Shown here: in pieces, positions 1-9,641 of the stretch
Layout: each line of letters begins with the position of its first letter
Position numbering within the stretch: the first letter of the stretch is position 1
NCBI GenBank assembly: GCA_049671305.1
Contig: JBATUR010000120.1
Span: 11,051 to 75,050, forward strand
Source of the DNA: CADCTM01 sp049671305
Lineage (GTDB): Bacteria > Cyanobacteriota > Cyanobacteriia > Cyanobacteriales > Coleofasciculaceae
Direction of reading: 5' to 3'
Length of the DNA: 64,000 nt
The notes under the pieces: generated by a model
The model's input: the letters and a program-made list of their open reading frames with translations, nothing else
What the model was told of the DNA's origin: nothing
Databases searched by the model: none
Translations under genes and position numbers: made by a program

Positions 1-10
1 CTTCCCTTTC

Positions 11-1825
11 ATGAGCTACTGCCTCAATCCTAATTGCCAGAAGCCACAAAACCCAACGGGGACAAAATATTGCCAAAACTGCGGTACAAAGTTGTTACTT
101 AAACAACACTATCGAGCGCTTAACATTATTGGTCAAGGCGGCTTTGGGAGAACTTTCTTAGCTGTGGATGAAGACGAACCAGGGCAACCTCGTTGCGTAA
201 TCAAACAGTTATTTCTGCAAGCACAAGACCCCATTAAAACCCAAAAAGCCGCCGAATTATTTGAACAAGAAGCGGCAAGTTTAGGTGAATTAGGCAAGCA
301 TCCCCAAATTCCCCAACTGTTGGATTATTTAATGCAAGAAGGGCAGCAATATTTGGTGCAAGAATTTATCGATGGGCAGAATTTAGCCCAAGTGTTAGCA
401 GCAGAAGGTACTTACACAGAAGCGCAAATTCGCGACTTGCTAAACAGCTTGTTACCCGTTATTGAATTCATTCATGCTCATCAGATCATTCACCGCGATA
501 TCAAGCCAGAAAACATCATTCGTCGTAGGGATGGACAACTATTTTTAGTTGATTTTGGAGCAGCGAAACTGGTAATAAGTAATAATGCGAAGAAACTAGG
601 GACTGTTATTGGTTCTGCTGGTTATGCCGCACCAGAACAAGCCGGTGGTAAAGCGATTTTTTCCAGTGATTTATATAGTTTAGGCGTTACTTGTGTACAT
701 TTACTAACTCAAGTGGCGCCTTTTGATTTGTATTCTTTTAGTGAGGCAAAATGGATTTGGCGAGATTATTTAAAAACTTTTATTAGTAAGAAATTTGGTA
801 AAGTTTTAGATAAAATGCTGGAAACAGCAATTAGTCAGCGATATCAAAATGCGACAGAAGTTTGGCAAGATTTGCAGCAAGCAGCAATCATTAAGTCTCC
901 ACCAATTGCTGAATTATCAATACAAGTTCTATCACAAAATTGGCGTTGTATCAATACTTTTAAAAGAGCTAATAATGCAATTGCCCTTAATCCAAATGGA
1001 CAGAATTTTGCTAGTGGTAGTAAAGATAATACGATTGGTCTATGGAAGTTGAATACAGGCGAAAAAATCCGCACTCTTTGGGATCATACTAATGCCGTTA
1101 TTGCCTTAGCAATTAGTCCAGATGGCGAGATGATGGCTAGTGCTAGCGAGGACAATATTATTAAGCTTTGGCAGTTGAGTACAGGACAGGAATTGGCTAC
1201 ACTTAGAGGTCATAATGATCGCATTTGTAGTCTTGCTTTTAGTTGGGACGGGCAAGTTTTAGCTAGTGGTAGCGATGATCAAAGCATTAAGCTTTGGCAG
1301 TTAAGTACGAAACGCGAATTTAGAACAATTGACGGTTGGTTTTCTGGGCATTCTGACTCGGTACTTAGCGTCGCTTTTAATCCCAATGGGCAAACTCTTG
1401 CCAGTGGCAGTGCGGATAAAACTATTAAAATTTGGCAAGTTAATAGCTGTAAAGAATTACGCAGCTTTACAGGTCATTCTAACTGGGTTCAAGCGATTAC
1501 TTTTAGTCCAGATGGACAAATTCTAGCCAGTGGTAGCGCCGACAAAACTATTAAAATTTGGCAAGTTAGTACGGGTTGGGCATTGCATAATCTTACTGGT
1601 CATCGTGCTGCTATTAATAGCGTTGCTTTTAGTCCAGATGGGCAAATTTTGGCAAGTGGTAGCGCTGACAAAACTATTAAGATTTGGCAGGTAGAAACAG
1701 GGCAGGAATTAACTTCTTTAAGAAGTCATAGCGGTACAGTTTATTTTGTGGCTTTTAGTCGGGATAGTGGGGTTTTGGTGAGTGGTAGTAATGATGGTAC
1801 TGTGAAAATTTGGCAGTGTTTTTAG
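11..1825 (+). CDS. Serine/threonine protein kinase with C-terminal WD40 propeller
   Basis: Predicted cytoplasmic signalling kinase of 604 residues. A zinc-ribbon-like N-terminus has Cys4, Cys9, Cys21 and Cys24. The Hanks-type kinase domain spans about 34-290: glycine loop GQGGFG at 41-46, Lys65, HRD at 161-163, DFG at 181-183 and an APEQ activation segment, so it should be active. Seven WD40 repeats fill residues 310-604, enough for one closed propeller that probably binds protein partners. Kinase-WD40 fusions are common in filamentous and large-genome cyanobacteria; substrates are unknown. The ATG lies 11 bases from the window edge, so a start further upstream cannot be excluded. Repeats 4-6 are almost identical at DNA level. 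Confidence 0.93.
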   Translation: MSYCLNPNCQKPQNPTGTKYCQNCGTKLLLKQHYRALNIIGQGGFGRTFLAVDEDEPGQPRCVIKQLFLQAQDPIKTQKAAELFEQEAASLGELGKHPQIPQLLDYLMQEGQQYLVQEFIDGQNLAQVLAAEGTYTEAQIRDLLNSLLPVIEFIHAHQIIHRDIKPENIIRRRDGQLFLVDFGAAKLVISNNAKKLGTVIGSAGYAAPEQAGGKAIFSSDLYSLGVTCVHLLTQVAPFDLYSFSEAKWIWRDYLKTFISKKFGKVLDKMLETAISQRYQNATEVWQDLQQAAIIKSPPIAELSIQVLSQNWRCINTFKRANNAIALNPNGQNFASGSKDNTIGLWKLNTGEKIRTLWDHTNAVIALAISPDGEMMASASEDNIIKLWQLSTGQELATLRGHNDRICSLAFSWDGQVLASGSDDQSIKLWQLSTKREFRTIDGWFSGHSDSVLSVAFNPNGQTLASGSADKTIKIWQVNSCKELRSFTGHSNWVQAITFSPDGQILASGSADKTIKIWQVSTGWALHNLTGHRAAINSVAFSPDGQILASGSADKTIKIWQVETGQELTSLRSHSGTVYFVAFSRDSGVLVSGSNDGTVKIWQCF

Positions 1826-1978
1826 CGCTAACTTGCTCTGTCATTTTGAGTTTATTCGCTGACACAGACGGATTTCTTGACAAGATGCCACTTTACACAA
1901 ACAATTGATTAATATTCGCATTAAAAGAATTCTCGATTAGGAGTTCTTTTGAATATTGTTTGGATGTGAGGAAGGATC

Positions 1979-3868
1979 ATGGTTTCTCAAATTTTGTGGC
2001 GCGCTGGGCTGCTTAGTCCGGCTATTTTGGGTGTAATGTTGGTTGCGTCAACTAGGGTGTTGGCTGTTGAGGCGCTGACAGCGCAGCCTCAAGCTGTTGA
2101 TACTTCTGTGCCGACTCAAGACAAGCAGGAGCCTTTGGCGGTAGTTGCACCTGAGCAGACTAGTGTTTCAGAAGTCAGTTTACCTACTCCAGAAAGTACT
2201 GCCCAAAGCACAATTACTAAAATTTCTCAGTTAAATCAGGATTCTTTTAACAATTCGGATGCTACTGAGTCTGATATTCTCAAACAAATTAACTCCTACA
2301 GCAACGAAGACAATAATAACGCGCTTGACCAAGTGACTAATGTCTCACAACTGAGAGATGTTAGCCCCGGTGACTGGGCGTTTGAAGCGCTGCGTAGTTT
2401 GGTAGAGCGTTATGGCTGTATTGCAGGATACCCTGACGGCACTTTTCGGGGCAACCGGGCGCTGAGTCGCTTTGAATTTGCGGCGGGTTTAAATGCTTGC
2501 TTAAATCAGGTTGAGCGATTGATTGCTTCTAGCACTGCTGATTTTGTCAGAAAACAGGATTTGGAAGCTTTACAGCGTTTAGTAGCGGAATTTAGAACCG
2601 AGTTGACAACCCTGGGTGCTAGGGTCGATAAATTGGAAGGTCGTACTGCTGCTCTGGAAAGCCGTCAATTTTCCACAACTACCAAACTGAATGGTGAAGT
2701 TGTGGTTGGGATAGCGGGTATTTTGTCAGGAGATACAGTTAACGGTAATCAAGTTAATAAAAATACGATTATCGGCAATCGCGTTCGTCTCGATTTAGAT
2801 ACTAGCTTTACTGGCAAAGACTTACTGAGAACTCGACTTCAAGCTACTAACCTAAATGCTTTTTCCAGTAACGCCAGCTTCACACCAGAAGGCGATTTCC
2901 GTTTTGCGGGCGGGACGTTTGATAATGGTAATGATAATAGTGTTGCCATTGATGCCTTGCTTTATCAATTTCCTCTTGGTGAGAAGACAACGGTTACTCT
3001 AGAAGCCAATGCGGGTGCAAGTGATGATTTTGCCAATACCGTTAACCCTTATTTCGATGGTGATGGAGGTAGTGGCGCTTTAAGTCAGTTTGGTACTCGT
3101 AATGCTATTTATTATCTACTTAATGGTAGTGGCATCGCCATAAATCACCAGTTTAATGACAAAGTTGAACTGAGTTTAGGCTATTTAAGCAATGATCCTG
3201 CCAATCCTGGGTTAGGTGGTGGTTTATTTAATAGTGCTTATGGTGCGATCGCCCAAGTTACTATTAAGCCGATTGAACCATTAACCGTTGGCTTAACTTA
3301 CATTCATGCCTACAATAGCGATTTTACCTCAAATGGTTCCACTGGTAGCAATCGCGCTAATCTACGTTCAGCCTTGCTGAATAATGCCAATTTACCAGGA
3401 GCTTTGCAACCTTTTGAGGGTTTGAGTCTGCCAACATCTAGCAATGCTTATGGCGTATCAGCATCATTTCAGCTTAGTCCTAAGTTTGTGATTAATGGCT
3501 CTGCTGGTTATACGGCGAATCGCACTTTGGCTTCATTAGTTGGGACAAATGGCACAATTTTGGAGCGTGGAGACTATAGTACTTGGAACTTTGCTGTTGG
3601 TTTAGCTTTACCTGACTTGGGCAAGGAAGGTAACGTTGCAGGTATTATTTTTGGTATGGAGCCAAAAGTTACTGGTATGAGTCGTGGTTTAAGAAATGCG
3701 ATCGGCAAAGATTCAGATACTTCTTTTCACATTGAGGCTTTCTATCAATATAAACTGACGGAAAATATTGCGATTACACCAGGAGTTATCTGGCTTACTG
3801 CTCCTGACCACAATTCTAGCAATGATGACCTAGTAATTGGCACAATCCGAACTACGTTTACATTTTAA
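1979..3868 (+). CDS. SLH-domain outer-membrane porin (iron uptake/OprB-type)
   Basis: A 629-residue outer-membrane beta-barrel. The N-terminus has a signal peptide ending near residue 29 (VLAVEA). A low-complexity linker follows, then one SLH domain at about 125-180 (DVSPGDWAFEALRSLVERYG and the ALSRFEFAAGLNAC segment) that anchors to peptidoglycan-linked polymer. A short coiled coil covers about 190-225, and the barrel runs to the terminal FTF, with the aromatic last residue usual for BAM substrates. This SLH-coiled coil-barrel order defines the abundant cyanobacterial porins, some annotated as iron-uptake porins. Solute specificity cannot be read from the sequence. An inverted repeat follows the stop codon. 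Confidence 0.92.
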   Translation: MVSQILWRAGLLSPAILGVMLVASTRVLAVEALTAQPQAVDTSVPTQDKQEPLAVVAPEQTSVSEVSLPTPESTAQSTITKISQLNQDSFNNSDATESDILKQINSYSNEDNNNALDQVTNVSQLRDVSPGDWAFEALRSLVERYGCIAGYPDGTFRGNRALSRFEFAAGLNACLNQVERLIASSTADFVRKQDLEALQRLVAEFRTELTTLGARVDKLEGRTAALESRQFSTTTKLNGEVVVGIAGILSGDTVNGNQVNKNTIIGNRVRLDLDTSFTGKDLLRTRLQATNLNAFSSNASFTPEGDFRFAGGTFDNGNDNSVAIDALLYQFPLGEKTTVTLEANAGASDDFANTVNPYFDGDGGSGALSQFGTRNAIYYLLNGSGIAINHQFNDKVELSLGYLSNDPANPGLGGGLFNSAYGAIAQVTIKPIEPLTVGLTYIHAYNSDFTSNGSTGSNRANLRSALLNNANLPGALQPFEGLSLPTSSNAYGVSASFQLSPKFVINGSAGYTANRTLASLVGTNGTILERGDYSTWNFAVGLALPDLGKEGNVAGIIFGMEPKVTGMSRGLRNAIGKDSDTSFHIEAFYQYKLTENIAITPGVIWLTAPDHNSSNDDLVIGTIRTTFTF

Positions 3869-3873
3869 ATTAC

Positions 3874-3939
3874 ATATCCCCGACTTCTGAAATTAAAAAA
3901 CTAACAATGGTTACACCTTATACAAGAAGTCGGGGATAT
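3874..3939. terminator. Perfect 15-bp inverted repeat between convergent genes
   Basis: Left arm ATATCCCCGACTTCT (3874-3888) is exactly complementary to the right arm at 3925-3939, with a 36-base spacer. It fills the gap between the porin stop and the convergent hydrolase stop. It probably acts as a two-way terminator. The long spacer and perfect arms also resemble a small dispersed cyanobacterial repeat. Confidence 0.55.
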
Positions 3940-3942
3940 TAT

Positions 3943-4983
3943 TCAAGACAGATCAGGAAAATCAGCCCAATTAGTTAAAGGTTGGGTTGATTTAACTAAG
4001 TGCATTCCTGATGCCGCAAATCTTACAAAAGCTGCCTCTGCTTGTGGTGTGTAGTCTACAACTCCTGGCACAACTACAGGCGAAGTGCAATCTTCTAATA
4101 AATAAATCTTTTTGGTAAGGCTTGCATCTTTACTCTCAATTTCTGTTAGTAAGTCGGCAATTGTCCAGGCAACACAATGACTTTTTGCTTGTCCAGCAAT
4201 AATCACCGCATCAAATTCTAATAGTGCTTGAATTAAGGCAGAGTTTTTTTGAGCAATTGGCTGACTATCTGCTCCTTGAAGAACTTCGGCACGGAGGATA
4301 GAATAATTTTCTGTTAAGGGGTTATCGCCTTTAATTTCATAACGAGTTTGACTATTTCTGGCGATACAATGGAAAAATAGCGCTTCTTCTACTGCCGAAA
4401 CTAAAGCATGACCAATACCTCCTAACATTGAGTGATAGGGCCAGATTGTGAGAGGATATTTGCCAGCATCAGTTAACTCTTTAACGTAATGCAGGGCGTG
4501 TTTTTCTAAATTTTGGTAATTTCCATCAAAACTATCAGCAACGGCTGGATTGACTTTCCATCTACCTTGTAGAATATCTTCAGGAGTGATTGTAGTAACG
4601 GTGGCTGTGGGATGTTCTCCTACTTCATTAATCCAAAAAATAGGATGAAAAATCTGCATCGCTGTATGAGTGTCCAGCGTTGGGATAATTTGGCTAATTA
4701 TGCCTAAATTTTGATAAATAAATTCACACAAACGCCGATTATCATCTACTGCACCTGTTCCGGTTGTACCACCAACAAATAATTCAAAATTGGGAATACA
4801 AAAGGTATTTTGAACATCAATTAATAATAAACAAATACGGCTTTTATCTTGAGAAGTTGGCTTAATATTATGCTGTTTTGCCCAGTTTTTTGCATCAATT
4901 GCACGTTGTTGATATGGTACACGCCAAACTTCACCAACTAAAGTAGGATTAAAGTGATTTGGTAAAGGTAATTGCTGATTCAT
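3943..4983 (-). CDS. Isochorismatase/nicotinamidase-superfamily cysteine hydrolase
   Basis: A 346-residue cytoplasmic hydrolase. Asp56 in LLLIDVQNTF and Cys270 in AGQAKSHCVAW match the catalytic Asp and Cys of the isochorismatase-like fold. The segments DTHTAMQIFHP (about 104-114) and WPYH (about 181-184) resemble the metal site of nicotinamidases. It is longer than ordinary nicotinamidases (about 210), with insertions before the catalytic Cys. The substrate is uncertain; nicotinamide or another amide is possible. It starts 3 bases after the stop of the upstream MuiA-like gene, so the two are very likely co-transcribed. Confidence 0.85.
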   Translation of the reverse strand: MNQQLPLPNHFNPTLVGEVWRVPYQQRAIDAKNWAKQHNIKPTSQDKSRICLLLIDVQNTFCIPNFELFVGGTTGTGAVDDNRRLCEFIYQNLGIISQIIPTLDTHTAMQIFHPIFWINEVGEHPTATVTTITPEDILQGRWKVNPAVADSFDGNYQNLEKHALHYVKELTDAGKYPLTIWPYHSMLGGIGHALVSAVEEALFFHCIARNSQTRYEIKGDNPLTENYSILRAEVLQGADSQPIAQKNSALIQALLEFDAVIIAGQAKSHCVAWTIADLLTEIESKDASLTKKIYLLEDCTSPVVVPGVVDYTPQAEAAFVRFAASGMHLVKSTQPLTNWADFPDLS

Positions 4984-4986
4984 GAT

Positions 4987-6600
4987 TCAAATATCCAAAC
5001 CTAAAATAGTTAAATCAGGTGGTTGTTCGACGGTGAATTGATAGTATATTTCTTGTGCTGAATTGGGTTCTAAAGCAAGTAACCATTCTAATAAACCTAA
5101 ATCACTAATTTGAATTTGCGGGTTGGAGCGAGTTAAACGTATTTTTATTTGTTCGTTGCGGCTTACTGGTAGTTGTTCTGTTAAAGTTAATTGAGAGATA
5201 TTATTTGCTTGATCGCTTAAATTTGTCACGACTAATCGATAAGCATAGGTAGTGCGTCGATAATTACCAATCAGTTTTTTATCAACTTGACGCTCTACTA
5301 AATCACGTTCAATTTTTAACGTTTCATCAATACCCAAATTAAGTTTAAATTCCTGCCCTGGAGCAATATTTTCTAACTCTGTTGTGCCAACAAAAGTATT
5401 ATCTCGGAAAATATTGACTTTTCCTGGTAATAAAGTCACTCCCGTTAATGGGTTAGTAATTGTTGTTTGTAAGTATGCCATGCCAACCAGGTGAGGCATT
5501 GCGATATACTCAGCTCGGTAAGGATAATCATCATTAAATATAGTCGTTTGATGAGGCGTACCATCACTCGGAATATTGCCACCACCACTGATACCAAAAG
5601 TAACAACTCCGCCTTGTTTGGAGACTTCTGCGGTGGCAATTTCGGCATTTGAGTATGATAAAAGAAAATCTTCGTCGAATTCCGGCGCTGTACCTGCAAA
5701 GGGCATTCTTATTGTATCTTGACTAGAATAAGCTTCTCCTTTACGCCTGATTCTTGATGTTGATAAATCCTTTTGTTGTTGTAGTTCCACATACCAAGGT
5801 GTTAATTTGGGGGGTAAACTACCAAGTCCTGGTTTTGCCGTAGAAAGCGTTAAATCGACATCTAACCAATCTTCACCTGTGCTTTGTTGAACTTCTGCTA
5901 AGTAGCTGATATCGATATTTTGGCTAGTTATAGAAAAGCGCAAATCATAGAGAGGTTTCCAACTAGCTTCTTGAACCATATAAGATAATTCTAACTCAAA
6001 TTCACCTGCTTCAGATGCTTCTAAACTAACAATAATATTAAAACTTTCTTGGGGCTGAGGTGTCGAAACTTGCTGTAGTTGTTGACGTAGTGTTTGTAAC
6101 TGTTTATCTAGTTTTTGTTGTTGTTTTTCTTGCTCTACAATTCCTTTAGAAAAATCACTGTATTGCTGTCCCACAAAATCTAATAATTTTTTGATTTCTT
6201 CCAGATTCAATTGTTCTGGATTAGAAATTTTTCCCAAACGTTCCAAATACTGAGTATTTAAGGCTTTGATGAAATTACGTTGTAGATTTAGTAGTGTTAA
6301 TTGATCAACAGTCAGGCGTTTTTCATCTTCAATTTTGGCAATTGATCGATGTAATTCCAAGACTTGATGGGCGATCGCTTCTGTGGTATAAATACGCTCA
6401 GTTCTCACGCCTAATAATCTGACAGCAACCCCAATACCCGTTGCCCGTACCGACTCACTCACCAGTGTGGTTGGTAGTTGAGCAACGATCAATTCATTTT
6501 CTTCACCTGTTAATTGTACAACGCCACGGCGCTTTACCAGTGCTCGATCAGCGTACACTTTTACTTCTTGAATATGGGTGTCTACCGTCTTATTCATCAA
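4987..6600 (-). CDS. MuiA-like protein (DUF4140/DUF4139)
   Basis: A 537-residue protein. An N-terminal DUF4140-like beta domain (about 10-100) is followed by a coiled coil (about 90-185, rich in Gln and Lys) and a C-terminal DUF4139-like beta region (about 190-537) with segments such as SYMVQEASWKPLYDLR and GLGSLPPKLTPWYVEL. The family is called mucoidy inhibitor A after an enterobacterial phenotype; its biochemical role is unknown. No signal peptide is visible. The start ATG ATG at 6600/6597 is ambiguous by one codon. It is the first gene of a pair with the downstream hydrolase. Confidence 0.82.
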   Translation of the reverse strand: MMNKTVDTHIQEVKVYADRALVKRRGVVQLTGEENELIVAQLPTTLVSESVRATGIGVAVRLLGVRTERIYTTEAIAHQVLELHRSIAKIEDEKRLTVDQLTLLNLQRNFIKALNTQYLERLGKISNPEQLNLEEIKKLLDFVGQQYSDFSKGIVEQEKQQQKLDKQLQTLRQQLQQVSTPQPQESFNIIVSLEASEAGEFELELSYMVQEASWKPLYDLRFSITSQNIDISYLAEVQQSTGEDWLDVDLTLSTAKPGLGSLPPKLTPWYVELQQQKDLSTSRIRRKGEAYSSQDTIRMPFAGTAPEFDEDFLLSYSNAEIATAEVSKQGGVVTFGISGGGNIPSDGTPHQTTIFNDDYPYRAEYIAMPHLVGMAYLQTTITNPLTGVTLLPGKVNIFRDNTFVGTTELENIAPGQEFKLNLGIDETLKIERDLVERQVDKKLIGNYRRTTYAYRLVVTNLSDQANNISQLTLTEQLPVSRNEQIKIRLTRSNPQIQISDLGLLEWLLALEPNSAQEIYYQFTVEQPPDLTILGLDI

Positions 6601-6699
6601 CCCTAAATCCTTTACTAATTATTTTTTCTTAGTTAGTACTGATCATTTTTTAAATTATCTACTAATGCTCATATTTATTAGCAATTACCACAACAATAA

Positions 6700-7671
6700 C
6701 TAGTAACTTTTTACAGGTGCTACACCAGCTAAATCAAGAATTTTGGGAATCAACTCTTCTCGTTTAACTGCCATCAGATGGACGCCCTGACACATCTGCT
6801 GTGCAATTTTAACTTGTTCGGCGGCAATTTCTACTCCTTCCTGTAAAGGATCTGGTGCGGCGCCAAGTCTGTCAATGATTTCTTGAGGAATATTTACACC
6901 AGGAACATACTTATTAATAAATCGGGCATTTTTGGCAGATTTAAGTAAAAATATTCCTGCTAAAATCGGCTTATTACTACCAGCGGCAATTTTGTCCATA
7001 AATTTCTCTAGCCGCTCAAAATCACTAATTAATTGGCTTTGAAAAAACTGCGCCCCTGCCTCTAGTTTACGCTCAAATCGACTTTGCAAGCTAGACCAAC
7101 TTTTGAGTTGTGGATCAACAGCCGCACCAACAAATAAATCGGTAACTCCATCAGTAAGTGGCTTATCATTAGCATCAAAGCCGCCATTAAGTTTGGTAAT
7201 TAATTTTAGCAAGCGCACAGCTTCTAAATCAAATACGCTCTTGGCATCAGGATGGTCACCGGCTTTAATTGGGTCACCAGTTAGGGCTAAAATATTGTGG
7301 ATACCGAGGGCATGAGCACCCATCAAATCAGCTTGCAGGGCAATTTTGTTGCGATCGCGACACGCCATCTGACAGACTGGCTCAATACCATGCTGCAATA
7401 AAATCACCGAGGCGGCAAGGGAACTCATCCGCAACACTGCCCGACTGCCATCAGTAACATTAACAGCATGAACTCTACCTTTGAGAGCTTGTGCCATTTC
7501 AATCATGTGTGCTGGGTTGCCGCCTTTGGGTGGACAAACTTCAGCAGTAACTAAAAATTCACCAGAGTTTGCGGCATTCCGAAATTGTTTATAAGTTGTG
7601 CTTGAATAGAGACGTTGTGGCACTTTCAGGCTTTCGCTTCGGGGTTTTAGGTTTTGTATAGTATCGCTCAT
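6700..7671 (-). CDS. metF: Methylenetetrahydrofolate reductase (MetF-like)
   Basis: A flavoprotein expected to reduce 5,10-methylene-THF to 5-methyl-THF for methionine synthesis. The TIM-barrel motifs ALTGDPIKAGDHPDAKSVFD (flavin/folate region) and EVCPPKGGNP near the N-terminus are present. The reading frame is open to 7845 but that would overlap trpS. The ATG at 7671, giving MSDTIQNLK and 323 residues, is preferred and close to the usual MetF size of about 300. It lies 130 bases downstream of the trpS stop on the same strand, so it could be co-transcribed or have its own promoter. Confidence 0.85.
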   Translation of the reverse strand: MSDTIQNLKPRSESLKVPQRLYSSTTYKQFRNAANSGEFLVTAEVCPPKGGNPAHMIEMAQALKGRVHAVNVTDGSRAVLRMSSLAASVILLQHGIEPVCQMACRDRNKIALQADLMGAHALGIHNILALTGDPIKAGDHPDAKSVFDLEAVRLLKLITKLNGGFDANDKPLTDGVTDLFVGAAVDPQLKSWSSLQSRFERKLEAGAQFFQSQLISDFERLEKFMDKIAAGSNKPILAGIFLLKSAKNARFINKYVPGVNIPQEIIDRLGAAPDPLQEGVEIAAEQVKIAQQMCQGVHLMAVKREELIPKILDLAGVAPVKSY

Positions 7672-7801
7672 TTTGTCAAAGTTATTTGTTTTAAATTTTG
7701 AGTTTGATAGAACTAAGTTACACTTCTTGTTATTACCCGACAGAGGTTTCAACCCCTGGCGGGATGTGCAAATTACCGACAAGCTGTCAATGTTCTTAAC
7801 T

Positions 7802-8812
7802 CTACAAGGGCATGGAATAACCCATTGCAGTCTTAACTTTAGCAAGAGTATGGTTAGCGATCGCTTCTGCCTTTTCCCGCCCCTGCCGCATCACCGACTC
7901 CACATATCCCTTATCCTCAATTACCGCCTGATACTTCTCTTGAATCGGCTTGAGCGCCTCAATTGTCGTTTCGGTTAATAATGGCTTAAACTGTCCCCAA
8001 CCCATCTCTTGACACTCTGCCGCCACAGCTTCCTTAGTTTGTCCAGATAGCAGCATATACAAAGTTAGCAAATTATTGCACTCTGGGCGTTCCGGGTCAT
8101 CAAACCATAAACCTTTTGTCACATCTGTTTTGCAACGCTTAATTTTCTTTTTGATATCTTCCGGCGAGTCTAGTAAATTAATACGGCTTAATTCCGAAGG
8201 GTCAGACTTTGACATTTTCCGCGTTCCATCTGTTAAGCTCATTACTCTGGCGCCTTCTTTTCTAATTAGCGCTTCTGGTAATTTAAATACAGGTTGATCA
8301 GGACTGCCATACTGATCATTTAAACGAATGGCAATATCACGAGTTAGTTCCAAATGTTGTTTTTGATCTTCACCAACCGGCACTTTGTCCGGATCGTATA
8401 ACAAGATATCGGCTGCCATCAATACAGGATAATCTAACAAACCAACACTAACATTTTCTCCTTGTTTAATCGCTTTTTCCTTAAATTGAATCATTCTTTC
8501 CAACCAATTTAACGGTGTAATACAGTTGAAAAGCCAGGTTAATTCGCTATGTGCTGAAATATGAGATTGCACAAAGATTGTGGAATAGTCTAAATTTAAA
8601 CCACAGGCAAGATACAAAGCAACAAGAGTGTAGGTATTATCTGCTAATTTTGTTGAATCTTGTGGTACTGTAATTGCGTGCAAATCAGCCACAAAAAGAA
8701 AGTTGTCATATTCGCTTTGAGCCTCTACCCAGTTACGAATTGCACCAAGATAGTTACCGAGATGATAATTGCCTGTTGGTTGAACTCCAGAAAGAACGCG
8801 CTGTTTACCCAT
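7802..8812 (-). CDS. trpS: Tryptophanyl-tRNA synthetase
   Basis: A class I aminoacyl-tRNA synthetase of 336 residues that charges tRNA-Trp. The HIGH-equivalent is in SGVQPTGNYHLGNYLGAIRN near the N-terminus and the KMSKS loop is RKMSKSDPS at about 198-206. Length is normal for the bacterial enzyme. The ATG at 8812 directly precedes GKQRVLSGVQPTG, the usual start of the family. The sequence continues normally to the C-terminal helical domain, with no sign of decay. Confidence 0.97.
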   Translation of the reverse strand: MGKQRVLSGVQPTGNYHLGNYLGAIRNWVEAQSEYDNFLFVADLHAITVPQDSTKLADNTYTLVALYLACGLNLDYSTIFVQSHISAHSELTWLFNCITPLNWLERMIQFKEKAIKQGENVSVGLLDYPVLMAADILLYDPDKVPVGEDQKQHLELTRDIAIRLNDQYGSPDQPVFKLPEALIRKEGARVMSLTDGTRKMSKSDPSELSRINLLDSPEDIKKKIKRCKTDVTKGLWFDDPERPECNNLLTLYMLLSGQTKEAVAAECQEMGWGQFKPLLTETTIEALKPIQEKYQAVIEDKGYVESVMRQGREKAEAIANHTLAKVKTAMGYSMPL

Positions 8813-9641
8813 TTTTAGTTAGATTTTTGTGCCAGAACTACGAGGAACTATTAGAAATGTCCTTAGATGTGTATCAGTTCTATCTATTTTGACACCTCAA
8901 AAGCGATTCTGGGCAACTAATTGAGTGGGGTTTTACTCTTTTTGGTAACGCAGGTACAAGCTTTTGTTATATGTAGTGGTAACAATATTAAGATTTAGTC
9001 TAGTCGAGCTTTTATATACCTGGGTAAAAGTAGTCTTAGGCTTACAACCAAAGAAAGCTTACAACTTGAGCCAGCAATGTATTACAGCATTGCCAAAATT
9101 ACTGACATATTTCGCCTTCCCAAAAACCGACTGGGACTCCTATTTTTAAATTAGCTGATAACTCAGGTCTTTCTGTTAATGCTACTGCCCAATTTACGCA
9201 CCAGCCAATAATAAATTGCCTGGAGTTGTTGCAGCTCTTTTTAATATTAAAGCAATCCAGACTTATCTTGATAGTTTAAATGCCTGAAAGTCAGGCGAAA
9301 TCTTGATTATGTATGGAAGGTAACCGATTATTGGTTGCCAGTTCAACTAAAGAAAAGCAGTATATTGTTGCTTGGGTTAATCAATTAGCTACCAAATTAT
9401 TGTAAAAACATCTAGAAGTAAAATTCACTCTCCATTCTTCTCCAGGAAAAGTCACAGAGTTTGTTGTCCAGACCCCGGTAAGCTTAAATAAGCGATTAGT
9501 TCCCCATTAGATGGCTTCGGCTTGCAAGACGGCAATTTCTGCTTAAGCTAAGGTTTACTGCTGCTGCACTCCTAATTAGCAATCGAAGTAGCATCTAATG
9601 AGAAGATAGTTAATAACCTTAATATTTGATTGGATCGATTC
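8813..9641. other. Gene-poor region with decayed coding-like fragments
   Basis: About 830 bases without an intact gene lie between trpS and psb28. On the plus strand, short protein-like stretches are broken by stops: one at 8964-9149 and another around 9316-9510 that reads NRLLVASSTKEKQYIVAWVN, then a stop, then a further open stretch. They could be the tail of a decayed gene, but I cannot name the family. The rest shows nothing recognisable. Confidence 0.35.

Noticed and set aside
7672..7845. Upstream extension of the MetF-like gene to the Met at 7845
   Set aside because: It would overlap trpS by 44 bases and adds 58 residues (PCPCRVKN, NNKKCNLV) unlike the family; the ATG at 7671 fits the known size.
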